Shown here in pieces: positions 26,960 through 35,388 of a stretch of 64,000 bases of DNA (the first letter of the stretch is position 1; the number at the start of each line of letters is the position of its first letter). The notes beneath the pieces are model-generated. The model ran no database searches and was not told where the DNA came from. It saw only the letters and a program-made list of their open reading frames with translations. The translations under genes and the position numbers were made by a program. The stretch is from Mesobacillus jeotgali (lineage in GTDB: Bacteria > Bacillota > Bacilli > Bacillales > Cytobacillaceae): contig NZ_CP134494.1 in the NCBI RefSeq assembly GCF_031759225.1, positions 2,354,501-2,418,500 on the forward strand, written 5' to 3'.

Positions 26960-27178
26960 ATGTTCATTAAACTGGAGAAAAGCGGCGAAATGGTTTTTGG
27001 GCTGTTAGCAGGGGATATGTTCCTTGACGGTGAATGCAGAAGCTGGGGTGAGGGAGCTGGAGTCTTTTTATGGGAGCCATTTGCGGCGATTGTTGTGTTT
27101 GAGAATAATGGTTCCTATAAATGCTATAACCTACTAGAACAAGTAGACTTTAAGGAAATTATCCTGGCAGAAAAGTAA
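26960..27178 (+). CDS. Small protein of unknown function
   Basis: A 72-residue soluble protein, acidic and rich in aromatic residues (GECRSWGEGAGVFLWEPF), with no membrane segment or signal. No family is recognised. GAGAGGG lies 8 nt before the ATG and a terminator follows at 27253, so it is probably a real single-gene unit. Confidence 0.5.
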   Translation: MFIKLEKSGEMVFGLLAGDMFLDGECRSWGEGAGVFLWEPFAAIVVFENNGSYKCYNLLEQVDFKEIILAEK

Positions 27179-27252
27179 GCGATGAATGCGAGACAGTTTT
27201 TTAATAAAGGGTTCCGTTTACAGGTGCTTTTACAATAAATGACACAAAAATT

Positions 27253-27279
27253 GACGTATGAAATGGCATACGTCTTTTT
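27253..27279 (+). terminator. Intrinsic terminator
   Basis: GACGTATG pairs with CATACGTC around a short loop and leads into TTTTTC. The stretch from here to 27577 is AT-rich spacer without a gene. Confidence 0.7.
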
Positions 27280-27577
27280 CTTTATTTATAAAGGTTTCCG
27301 CGGGATTTCTTTAACTTTGACATATAAATTGACATCATTATTATGATGGACAATATGTGTTAGTCAAAACATCTGTAAATTTCAGTTCTGTGTTGAGTAT
27401 CAATTTTATTGATTCTTCTTCAACTAAAGATGCAGTTTACTTAAATAAAGGCCAACAAAAAGAGATTTTTATTTTTATGTATATATAACAACATTTTTTA
27501 CCATCTCCATTTATTCACTAAATTTTCCTTTATAATTAAAGATGGAAGATCTTGTAGAAAAGTGGGGAGGAATGGAA

Positions 27578-29524
27578 ATGAAAGTAAGTAGAGTAGAGGT
27601 CAAGAATTACAAGTCAATTAGCCACATCATTGCAAATATTGATGACCTAACTGCTATCGTTGGAAAAAACAATTATGGTAAATCAGCTCTATTGGATGCA
27701 ATTCAGTGCTTTTATGGAGACAAAACAATTAATGATGACGATTTTCATATGGGAAAAGATGACAATATAGAAATAAGCATACTATTCTCTAATATCATTA
27801 ATGAAGACATTGAACGTTTTTTTAATTACAAATCAATGTATAACAAAACAATGATGAAAATTATGGAGAATGTAGGTAACCAGACCCTAGAAGAAAGGGA
27901 ACTGCGTAAGTTGGAGGAAAAGCGAGTACAAAAGTTTGCAGAAACAACTGAAAAATTTTGTCTCGATTTAGATCAGAATGACAGTATATTAATTAAATTA
28001 ATTAAGCCCAGGCGTGGAAACAGTTTATACAAATTATCAAATGACTCCACCGTGGTAAAAAACGATTTTTGTAAATTAATTCCCCCCATTAAGGTAATAT
28101 CTGCTATAAGAACACCCGATAAAGAAACTACTGCTGGAACTAAATCCAATATGAAAGAACTAATTTCATTATTACAAGAGCAACAGGAAGAAGAAAATTT
28201 CGTGAAACTTCCTAATTCACGAGATAAATTAACTTATGGAGAAATAAAGGCACTGATATCAACTAATGAAGAGGAACAATGCCGAAATTTATCAACCGAT
28301 TTAACAACACACTTTCAGGAAGCAATCAGTACTGATACGCTTTCTGTTAAAGTCAAAATTGAAGAAAGTTTTAAATTCGATTTTAAATACAAGACAGTAC
28401 TTATTGATAGGGATATGCCCCATAAGGAAATTGATATATTATCTTGTGGAACTGGACTTCAAAGTATGATGATTTTATCCATCCTACAAACTTATATAAA
28501 AATGATGAGTGACAGCAATTTGATTTTACTAATTGAAGAACCAGAAGTTTACTTGCATCCTTCACTTCAACGTAAAATGATTAATACTTTGGTAAAAATA
28601 AGTAAGAAAAATCAAGTATTGTTAACTACCCACTCACCAATTATTATTAGCAAGATTGACCAGCAAAATATTCATTGTATAAATAAGGTAGGTGGAATAT
28701 CGAGTATTATGGATGCTACAGCAACCACCATTATTGAAGAGCTTGGTATTCAAGTATCAGATATACTAAATAAAAATGCTGTATTGTTCGTAGAGGGAAA
28801 AGACGATAACAATTTATTCAGTGCATTAATTAACAAAGTAGCAACAAATATGGGCTTAGACGGCGATTTAACAATGAAAGAGATTGATATTATCCAAACA
28901 GATGGTTATGACAAAATGGATTTTTATGCCAACGCTAAGATTTTACATAAAGATGTAGTTAAAACTCCATATTGGGTGATAACTGACTCTGACGGAGAAG
29001 AAATACCAACTAGAAAAGCTTCACTAGTTAAAAAAGGTACTGATAATGGGGTAACGATTGATGAAAGACGAATAAAAATTCTCCAGGAATATGCCATTGA
29101 ATCTTACTTTTTGGATCCGATCATATTATCAACAGTATTTCCAAAGTTGGGATCTGAAAATCTAAAGGAATTATGTGATTGTTACTTTCTTGCCTATGAA
29201 ACAGCCTTAGCCTTATTAAGGCAAAATAGTTTCGGAAAGAAGCAACACTTCAAAGCATATTTTAAACCTAAGATTATGTTTAGTGATTTAGATAGGCCTC
29301 AACAAGCAATAAATTATATTCTTGATACACATTATCGTGCCAGCGAATCAGTTAAAGCAACAAGAAACAAATTGATACAAGAGTGGGTAGCTTTGGAGGA
29401 CCCTATAATAAAGATAGTAGAAACTTTAGATATTATGCTGCTCAAAGAAACAAGAATGAGCGATATAATAAACGTGGTCGAAGAAATTATTACAGAGCTA
29501 GTTCCACAGAAACAAGTGCAATAA
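27578..29524 (+). CDS. OLD-family ATP-dependent endonuclease (AAA + TOPRIM)
   Basis: A 648-residue protein. The N-terminal ABC-type ATPase has Walker A GKNNYGKSA (residues 29-37), Walker B LILLIEEPEVYLHP (near 315) and a TTHSP switch. A C-terminal TOPRIM nuclease domain starts at LFVEGKDD (near 403) and continues with ITDSDGEE. This is the architecture of OLD (overcoming lysogenization defect) nucleases. No UvrD/GajB helicase gene is adjacent, so it fits stand-alone class 1 OLD, a group linked to phage defence. ATG 27578 is preferred because GGGGAGG at 27564-27570 is too close to the ATG at 27572. It sits in an AT-rich accessory islet with a TIR gene and a group II intron. Confidence 0.85.
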   Translation: MKVSRVEVKNYKSISHIIANIDDLTAIVGKNNYGKSALLDAIQCFYGDKTINDDDFHMGKDDNIEISILFSNIINEDIERFFNYKSMYNKTMMKIMENVGNQTLEERELRKLEEKRVQKFAETTEKFCLDLDQNDSILIKLIKPRRGNSLYKLSNDSTVVKNDFCKLIPPIKVISAIRTPDKETTAGTKSNMKELISLLQEQQEEENFVKLPNSRDKLTYGEIKALISTNEEEQCRNLSTDLTTHFQEAISTDTLSVKVKIEESFKFDFKYKTVLIDRDMPHKEIDILSCGTGLQSMMILSILQTYIKMMSDSNLILLIEEPEVYLHPSLQRKMINTLVKISKKNQVLLTTHSPIIISKIDQQNIHCINKVGGISSIMDATATTIIEELGIQVSDILNKNAVLFVEGKDDNNLFSALINKVATNMGLDGDLTMKEIDIIQTDGYDKMDFYANAKILHKDVVKTPYWVITDSDGEEIPTRKASLVKKGTDNGVTIDERRIKILQEYAIESYFLDPIILSTVFPKLGSENLKELCDCYFLAYETALALLRQNSFGKKQHFKAYFKPKIMFSDLDRPQQAINYILDTHYRASESVKATRNKLIQEWVALEDPIIKIVETLDIMLLKETRMSDIINVVEEIITELVPQKQVQ

Positions 29525-29723
29525 CAGACAAAAAGAAAGTAGTTTTACTCTTCTTTTTTATATTAAAAACATTTAAAAATGCTGAAGAGGGGTGTACTAA
29601 ATGTAACGGATGGGTTGCTCCAAGAAGAATTAGCCACATCTTTTCTTGAATTTCCTTATTGAGCAAACGGAGCATTTAGTTCGAAGCTGTCAGTTGCAGA
29701 AAACTTTATTCCTTCCCGACAAA

Positions 29724-31607
29724 TCGAGTAGGAGGGGGTGACTAACCCCCGACCTCTCACACCACCGTACGTACCGTTCGGTATACGGCGGTTCAATTAA
29801 GTGTGACGTAGAAATTCATATCTTTGATATAGACTTTTGAGCCCTCGATGACTCCAATAAGAGTTATCGAGGGTTTTGTGTAAGATTGGACTTGAGGCAA
29901 TTCTCCAAAATTTCTTTCTGGAATTTCCCCATTCGTATGCCTTTTGGTCTGGAACGCCAAGACTTTTGAGTTTTCTTACTCTTGTCTTCGGGTTCTTCCA
30001 TTGTTTCCATTCAATCATACGGAGTCTTCTTCTAATCCACTCATCAAATTCTTTGAATTTACTTGGTGTATCAGCTAATGCAAAATATCCACACCATCCC
30101 GTTAGAAATTGATTCAATTTCTCAATTCTAACTTCCATGGGGATTGGTTTAGAACGGGATGTTAACTTTCGTATTTTAGCTTTTAGCCTTTTAACACTTT
30201 CGTTGGCTATTCGAACCTTCGGTTTCTTATTAACCGTAAAGCTAAAGCCAAGGAATTTTCGTTTCCACGGGCGGTCAACCGCTGATTTCCCTCTGTTTAC
30301 TTTGAGCTTTAATTTCTGCTCAATGAAGCATGTAATGGAGTTCATTACTCGTTCTCCAGCTTTCTTCGATTTCATGTAAATATTACAATCATCGGCGTAT
30401 CGGACAAACTTGTGACCTCTCCTTTCTAGTTCTTTATCAAGCTTATCCAAAAGTATATTCGAAAGAAGAGGGCTCAGGGGACCTCCTTGTGGTGTTCCTT
30501 CTTCTGCATCGTAGACTACACCATTTATCATGATTCCTGCTTGGAGATATTTTCGAATTAGCTTCAAGACCAATCGGTCTTGGATTCTGCTTGCCAATAT
30601 CCCCATCAGCTTGTCATGATTCACTTTGTCAAAGAACTTCTCCAAGTCCATGTCAATCACCCATCTGTAACCTTCACTTATATATCCCCTTGCTTTACGT
30701 ACAGCGTCATGGCCTCTTCGGCTTGGCCTAAACCCATAACTATGTTCCGAGAAGGTTGGGTCAAAAAGCGGAGTTAAAACTTGGGCGATTGCCTGTTGGA
30801 TGAAACGATCTATCACGGTAGGTATTCCAAGTAACCTTACTCCACCGTTCGGTTTCGGGATTTCGACTCGACGTACTGGGTTAGGTTGATAGGTACCTTT
30901 CCTTAAAGAATCACAAAGGGTGTCCCAGTTCTCATAGAGATGTCTTCGTAGGGATTTTACGGACATTCCATCTATGCCGTGACTCCCTTTGTTCTTCTCC
31001 ACACGTTTAAGTGCTTCTATTAAGTTTTCCCGTGATAGAATCAGATTCATTAACATGTGATATTTCCTTTCGACGTGAACGTAGAAATCTAATTATGTTA
31101 TTCCTGCTCCACCCTCATGAAGTCCCCTGTGGATTCACCACTTCCTCCTTCAAGTAAGTCCTTTCGGATTGTCTGCTTCTACACAGGAATTGTATGCCTA
31201 GTTCTCGTTCTTCCTAATTGTTCAGTCCTTCCCTTACCGTCTCGAGCCGGTAAAGTACTATGACCTCTGCTGACTTCTGATTGTTCAGCTATCTATTGCT
31301 AGATAGGTTACCAAGTGTACTTGGCTTTCCAATCAGACCTCCCCGGGTAAGAGTACAGTCTTTCCCTCCATCTATCTGCTTCATTTACTCTGTACCACCT
31401 TCGGCAGTAAGGACTTTGTTTTGTTCTGCAAACTCATCCAATGGTACCTAGCCTTATATGAAGTTCGTGTTCCTCAGACCGGAGGTTTGCCGCTCGCTTC
31501 CTTCAGATTCCGCGTCACCGCGGACACCCTTGCGTTAAGCTAACCACTACTACTGCCTTCATGGCTCGGGACTTACACCCTATAGACTGCACCCATGCCG
31601 GGCGCAC
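29724..31607 (-). mobile_element. Class C group II intron
   Basis: On the minus strand the element begins GTGCGCCCGGCATG at 31607, a typical group II 5' end. It contains a long structured 5' region (31057-31607) and a maturase frame. It ends with a domain V hairpin (about 29757-29798, GAACCGCCGTATAC... with the ACGGTAC arm) and a domain VI stem (CGGGGG / CCCCC, about 29730-29752). Its 5' boundary lies 6-7 nt after the stem of an intrinsic terminator, the preferred target of class C introns. The exact 3' end is uncertain by a few bases. Confidence 0.88.
29797..31056 (-). CDS. ltrA: Group II intron reverse transcriptase/maturase
   Basis: A 419-residue intron-encoded protein with RT domains 0-7 and maturase domain X. 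The catalytic motif YADD (FVRYADDCNIY) is near residue 220, and RT2/RT3 segments such as IPKPNGGVRLLGIPTVIDR and YGFRPSRRGHDAV are present. The end (QFLTGWCGYFALADTP and RRLRMIEWKQWK) is the group II maturase domain. No HNH endonuclease follows, as usual for class C elements. The frame appears intact. Its 3' end overlaps the start of domain V by only a few bases. Confidence 0.93.
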   Translation of the reverse strand: MLMNLILSRENLIEALKRVEKNKGSHGIDGMSVKSLRRHLYENWDTLCDSLRKGTYQPNPVRRVEIPKPNGGVRLLGIPTVIDRFIQQAIAQVLTPLFDPTFSEHSYGFRPSRRGHDAVRKARGYISEGYRWVIDMDLEKFFDKVNHDKLMGILASRIQDRLVLKLIRKYLQAGIMINGVVYDAEEGTPQGGPLSPLLSNILLDKLDKELERRGHKFVRYADDCNIYMKSKKAGERVMNSITCFIEQKLKLKVNRGKSAVDRPWKRKFLGFSFTVNKKPKVRIANESVKRLKAKIRKLTSRSKPIPMEVRIEKLNQFLTGWCGYFALADTPSKFKEFDEWIRRRLRMIEWKQWKNPKTRVRKLKSLGVPDQKAYEWGNSRKKFWRIASSPILHKTLDNSYWSHRGLKSLYQRYEFLRHT

Positions 31608-31638
31608 AGAAAAAACCCAATGCAATTGCAGTGGGTTT
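31608..31638 (-). terminator. Terminator used as intron target
   Basis: On the minus strand AAACCCA-C-TGCAATTGCA-T-TGGGTTT forms a strong stem followed by TTTTTTCT and then the intron 5' end. It terminates the TIR-domain gene. Confidence 0.8.
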
Positions 31639-31720
31639 AACTATAGGTACAACCGCGTTCGTCAAGTAACCGAGTCCATGTAGCCCATCTGAACAGTAAA
31701 CTTCGGTAGGCCAACAGAGT

Positions 31721-32413
31721 TTAGAGGGCGACTAGCTCTGCGAGCTTGGCCGCTACTTCTGCCATTGGCTCTTCTGCTGTGTTTAGACCGCTTCGCGATC
31801 CGAGTAAGGGACTGACTTCGCGAAGAGCTTCATACGTTGTAGCGTGCACAATCGGAACGAGCCGATCACCCGCGAGGAGTGCCGAAAGTTCTTTGTCGGC
31901 GATGCCCTCTGTTGGGAGGCGGCGTAGCAATGCAGGGGTCACCAGCACAATCCCAACTCGTGAGTTTGCCAAGCCTTTGTCGATGGCGCGAAGTAACGGC
32001 ACACCGAGGCCAACGTCTTTCTCGCTAAACCAGACGGAGACACCGTGTGACTCAAGCAGATCGTGCAGCTCCTTAGCTGCCCCCTTCCGGTCGTCCCACG
32101 CATGGCAGAGGAAGACGTCCCGAAGGTCAGGCTGATTTGCCAGGTTTTCGACGCTGTTGCGGACTGGTGTGAGTGCCCGAACTTCTTCAGGTGTGTACAA
32201 TATGGCAGAACCTGATCCTGACCAGCGGGGTTTTGAACTGCGGACGGAAACTCCGCCGCTGCTTCGGACGCTCCCATTTGTCAGGGACGAGGAGTAAGAA
32301 GGGGGCGAGTACGAGTACGACTTGTAGCCCCCATAACGCCCTCTACATGCTGGACAGTTGGCTGCGGCACTCGCTGAGCCATGTCCCCTTACTGGAGCTG
32401 TACATCTAACCAT
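31721..32413 (-). CDS. TIR-domain protein with N-terminal zinc-ribbon-like motif
   Basis: A 230-residue protein. The first 25 residues hold Cys4, His11 and the CPAC pair (C-x-A-P-V-R-G-H ... C-P-A-C), a zinc-ribbon-like arrangement. A Ser/Tyr/Gly-rich linker follows, then a TIR domain from about residue 98 (DVFLCHAWDDRKG, then LHDLLESHGVSVWFSEKDVGLG with the candidate catalytic Glu). TIR domains of this kind cleave NAD+ or make cyclic ADP-ribose derivatives in antiphage systems. The gene is strikingly GC-rich with GC-ending codons, unlike all neighbours, indicating recent transfer from a high-GC host. The start has AGAGAGG upstream. No Thoeris or CBASS partner is visible next to it. Confidence 0.8.
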   Translation of the reverse strand: MVRCTAPVRGHGSASAAANCPACRGRYGGYKSYSYSPPSYSSSLTNGSVRSSGGVSVRSSKPRWSGSGSAILYTPEEVRALTPVRNSVENLANQPDLRDVFLCHAWDDRKGAAKELHDLLESHGVSVWFSEKDVGLGVPLLRAIDKGLANSRVGIVLVTPALLRRLPTEGIADKELSALLAGDRLVPIVHATTYEALREVSPLLGSRSGLNTAEEPMAEVAAKLAELVAL

Positions 32414-33507
32414 GTTTCTACCTCTCTAATTAATTGAATAGTTCTGACAAATTATATCACTTTTTACCAATAAAAGACAGAATATTTAAGCTACCCTACC
32501 TTTCATCATGGAAAGTAAGTAACTGTTGTTTTGAGAGCCTATGGGGAAAATCTTTCCTGTAAAATTTGAACTCAGGGCATTGGATATTAGCAAAGAGAAC
32601 TAATATGCATTAATTTCCATTTTTATCCATACCACGCTTACAGGAAACATTAGTTTAACGAGCAAAAGGTAGTAGTCACTATCTTGTTATTCCATTATTG
32701 GGCGCTTTTCTTGAATAAGAAGGCGTCTTTTGGCATGGATAACACATTTAAGGGTTTAAGTTTCTGAAGGTGTCATAAAGAATGTGAAATATTGTACTTA
32801 AGCTGAACGGGTGCTTTAGTTAAATAAGGCTTTGGTATTCCTAATAAAGAAACTCGCCAATTAAATGGCGAGTTTTACTTTTTTATATATAAATAACGAT
32901 GCAATACAACTGTCATTTCGGCACGTATTTTTAGAAAACATCCTCAAAACGGAACCCTTTAGTTTTTTAACGGGTTACGCTTTTTTTTGATTTCAATGTA
33001 CCAGGAAGGAAAAGTGGTTAATGTAGATCTGTAAGATCAAGGTGATAACTGGCTTGTAGTCCAACCATTAATATGATTTGGCATAACTCGTCCAGCCTAT
33101 TATATATTGGATTTCTCTTTCAACGCTCCCAGTGATGGGGAAAAGAAGTTCAAATAAATCATTTAGATAGAAGGATAAATTTTACTAGATCCAATTGCAA
33201 GTATTATCCACCCCAATACTCATACTGATAATAATCTATAGATAGATACAAATGTGCATAGAAGGATAGAGTGGCGGCTAACTGTAAGGTTTATTACAGC
33301 CAGTAGCGGCCAACATTTTTATTACAAAAAGTAAGTTATTCAGTTATTCCGGGAACAGCCCGAATAGTGAGGACAATAAGTACAATCGATATTATCTCCT
33401 ATATTTGATGTTCTTTATAATTTTTTCACTCTACATACTTTCTCCATGATTCGCTTTTATATTTAAAGCATAGAAACAAACTTCATCACCAGAAAGGAGG
33501 GGCTATC
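32414..33507. other. Long intergenic stretch, no supported gene
   Basis: AT-rich DNA with short broken frames only. It contains one good hairpin with a T-rich tail (32850-32884) and another imperfect terminator-like sequence near 32945-32990 (GGAACCC / GGGTTAC). It may be remains of genes lost when the islet was built. Confidence 0.5.
32850..32884. terminator. Orphan terminator-like hairpin
   Basis: AACTCGCCA and TGGCGAGTT form a stem followed by TTACTTTTTT, with no gene immediately upstream. Confidence 0.55.
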
Positions 33508-33732
33508 ATGATGGGACCTGGTTTTGCAGCAGCTGGCTGCGGACCGATTGGCTTACTAATTGGTTTACTGTTGGTTGGTCTTTTGATCTACATGTTGAAG
33601 AACAGGAAGAAATCAGATGGGTCGAATCTGCCTGATTCTAGTAAAGCAATGGAACAATTGAAGATGCGGCTGGCACAAGGGGACATCACCCCGGAAGAGT
33701 ACCAAAAGATGAAAGACATTGTTTCAAAATAA
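33508..33732 (+). CDS. SHOCT-domain small membrane protein (copy 1)
   Basis: A 74-residue protein: a Met/Gly N-terminus (MMGPGFAAAGCGP), one membrane helix (about 16-34) and a C-terminal SHOCT domain (about 45-74, LKMRLAQGDITPEEYQKMKDIV). SHOCT is a short C-terminal helical hairpin thought to mediate oligomerisation. AAAGGAGGGG precedes the ATG. It is the first of a run of similar genes, probably one operon. Confidence 0.75.
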   Translation: MMGPGFAAAGCGPIGLLIGLLLVGLLIYMLKNRKKSDGSNLPDSSKAMEQLKMRLAQGDITPEEYQKMKDIVSK

Positions 33733-33807
33733 CAGTTTTCGCTTCATACTTTCTACAAATTTTTAAAAGAGAATGAAAGTATAAAGAAATGGAAAGGAGA
33801 GAAGGAA

Positions 33808-34056
33808 ATGATGATGGGACCTGGGTATGGTTACTTTGGAGGCTTCGGGATGGGAGGTGGATCCTTGATGATGATAATAGTTTTCCTGGCAGTCGGCTAT
33901 CTGCTATATCTGGCTTTCAACCAGAATAGAAGGAGTGAACAAACGCTTCCACTCCAGGCAGTGAACAATCAAGCAATTGATCTTGCCAAGGGCAGGTTGG
34001 CAAGAGGAGAAATCACTGTCGAAGAATTCGAAAAAATGAAAGCAAACCTTTTATAA
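33808..34056 (+). CDS. SHOCT-domain small membrane protein (copy 2)
   Basis: An 82-residue paralogue with a Met/Gly-rich head (MMMGPGYGYFGGFGMGGGS), one membrane helix and the SHOCT end (AKGRLARGEITVEEFEKMK). It may start at 33808 or 33811. It lies 75 nt after copy 1 with AAAGGAGAG upstream. Confidence 0.75.
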   Translation: MMMGPGYGYFGGFGMGGGSLMMIIVFLAVGYLLYLAFNQNRRSEQTLPLQAVNNQAIDLAKGRLARGEITVEEFEKMKANLL

Positions 34057-34103
34057 AAAGTTTTAAAAAAACTTATAAAAATAAAAAAATAGGAGTGTTT
34101 ATT

Positions 34104-34538
34104 ATGATGAAAAAGACAATTATTACTGGCGCATTAGCAGCAGCCCTTATCGCAACAGGAGGTACAGGATTGTATATGGCATCCGCGAAGGAAAATGCAG
34201 TTAATCCTGCTGATCTTATGAAGGAGCAGGGAATTGATTTCAAGAATATGGCTAACATCATGGGTGAGGGCAACTTTGAAAATATGCAGGAGTTCATGGG
34301 TGAACAGGGTGTAAATATCGATGAGATGAATCAAATGATGGAATCAGGAGATTTTGATGATATGCAAAAATTCATGGATGACCAGAATATCAACTTTGGG
34401 CAAATGAAGCCATATATGCAGCAAATGCATCCTGATTTGAGCACTAAAGACCTTGAGGATATGTATAAAGGGATGCATGGTACAGGTGGCGCATCTGACA
34501 GCCGGAATTTCCAGGGTATGGGGAACATGGGCTTATAA
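34104..34538 (+). CDS. Exported methionine-rich protein with internal repeats
   Basis: A 144-residue protein. An N-terminal hydrophobic segment ending in an Ala-rich signal (about 1-27, cleavage near MASA) is followed by an acidic, Met/Asn-rich region. That region repeats a unit of about 23 residues containing NF-x-NMQ-x-FM...GV/INI/F-xx-M (about residues 47-110; 18 or more Met). Spaced Met residues suggest a Cu(I)-binding role outside the cell. It sits among SHOCT genes; the start at ATG 34104 is chosen because the GTG at 34095 lies in the ribosome binding site TAGGAGTG. Confidence 0.65.
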   Translation: MMKKTIITGALAAALIATGGTGLYMASAKENAVNPADLMKEQGIDFKNMANIMGEGNFENMQEFMGEQGVNIDEMNQMMESGDFDDMQKFMDDQNINFGQMKPYMQQMHPDLSTKDLEDMYKGMHGTGGASDSRNFQGMGNMGL

Positions 34539-34548
34539 AATCTTACTG

Positions 34549-34569
34549 AGGGCCGGTCTTCCGGCCCTT
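34549..34569 (+). terminator. GC-rich hairpin within the SHOCT cluster
   Basis: GGGCCGG-TCTT-CCGGCCC is a strong tetraloop stem, but only TTAAG follows, so it may be a transcript-processing or partial terminator. Confidence 0.55.
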
Positions 34570-34597
34570 AAGACCAAAATTCAGGAGGATTGAAACA

Positions 34598-34783
34598 ATG
34601 TTTACACTGTTGATCTTGGCAATAGGTTTTTACCTTTACAAAACAGGCGATTTACAAAAATGGTTTGGGAAGATGGGTACTCACGTTCCAGATAATACCT
34701 CGGCCAGACAGACCATTGATTTGAGGTATGCTGCAGGCAAAATTACTGAGGAAGAATACGTTAAACTGAAAAATCTCATTTAA
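34598..34783 (+). CDS. SHOCT-domain small membrane protein (copy 3)
   Basis: A 61-residue protein with one N-terminal membrane helix and a SHOCT tail (LRYAAGKITEEEYVKLKNLI). It lacks the Met/Gly head. CAGGAGGA lies 7 nt upstream of the ATG. Confidence 0.7.
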   Translation: MFTLLILAIGFYLYKTGDLQKWFGKMGTHVPDNTSARQTIDLRYAAGKITEEEYVKLKNLI

Positions 34784-34802
34784 TATGGAGGAGCAATGAC
34801 AA

Positions 34803-35087
34803 ATGATGAACGGTCACATGGGTTCTTTTATAAATGGTTATGGATATAGCGGTCCATCCGGCTTCACCCAGTTTGGAATGATGCCATACTTTAACTCGTC
34901 TACTTTAATTTTTCTTGTTCTAATTGCAATTGGAGTATATTTTCTGATGAAAAACCAGTTTCTACCCAAGGCGGATTCAGGGAATATCCAATCAATAGAA
35001 GCCGAAGAAATGGCAAAGTTAAGATACGCAAGAGGAGAGATCACCTTAGATGAATTCCAGCAAATTTTAAAATCGATTAAATCGTAA
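34803..35087 (+). CDS. SHOCT-domain small membrane protein (copy 4)
   Basis: A 94-residue protein with a His/Gly/Tyr-rich head, one membrane helix (about 36-52) and a SHOCT end (KLRYARGEITLDEFQQILKS). It starts 20 nt after copy 3. Confidence 0.72.
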   Translation: MMNGHMGSFINGYGYSGPSGFTQFGMMPYFNSSTLIFLVLIAIGVYFLMKNQFLPKADSGNIQSIEAEEMAKLRYARGEITLDEFQQILKSIKS

Positions 35088-35101
35088 TCGAGGTGAATGA
35101 A

Positions 35102-35335
35102 GTGGTGACTCTTATATTAGCAGCCATAGTCTTCTATTATTTATTGAGGACTCGAGATCTGTTCAGACTAATCAAGATGACAAGGAAGCTGTTTGTTGAC
35201 CTTATGTACTCTTTCAAAAAGCAGAAGCAAGATTCAATACAAAAGGATTCTCCTTCTGAAGCTCTGAAACTGCGCTACGTCAAAGGCGAGATTTCTCAGA
35301 GTGAATATGAAATAATTTCTAAAAACCTACTCTAA
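35102..35335 (+). CDS. SHOCT-domain small membrane protein (copy 5)
   Basis: A 77-residue protein with one membrane segment, a basic middle and the SHOCT end (LRYVKGEISQSEYEIISK). GTG at 35102 (or 35105) fits the GAGG at about 35090-35093; the GTG at 35093 is too close. It ends at a strong bidirectional terminator. Confidence 0.68.
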   Translation: MVTLILAAIVFYYLLRTRDLFRLIKMTRKLFVDLMYSFKKQKQDSIQKDSPSEALKLRYVKGEISQSEYEIISKNLL

Positions 35336-35366
35336 AAGAAAGCTGCCAAACGGCAGCTTTCTTTTC
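35335..35366. terminator. Bidirectional terminator
   Basis: AAAGAAAGCTGCC and GGCAGCTTTCTTTT form a 13-bp stem between convergent genes, with A and T tracts on the two sides. Confidence 0.85.
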
Positions 35367-35388
35367 ATCAGTTTTACCATGACTATTT

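Noticed and set aside
29383..29675. Short frames on both strands after the OLD gene
   Set aside because: They have no start site and overlap each other; the DNA between 29525 and 29723 may hold gene remains but nothing is recognisable.
31746..32409. Long plus-strand frames opposite the TIR gene
   Set aside because: High GC content leaves few stop codons on either strand; only the minus-strand frame has a TIR domain and ribosome binding site.
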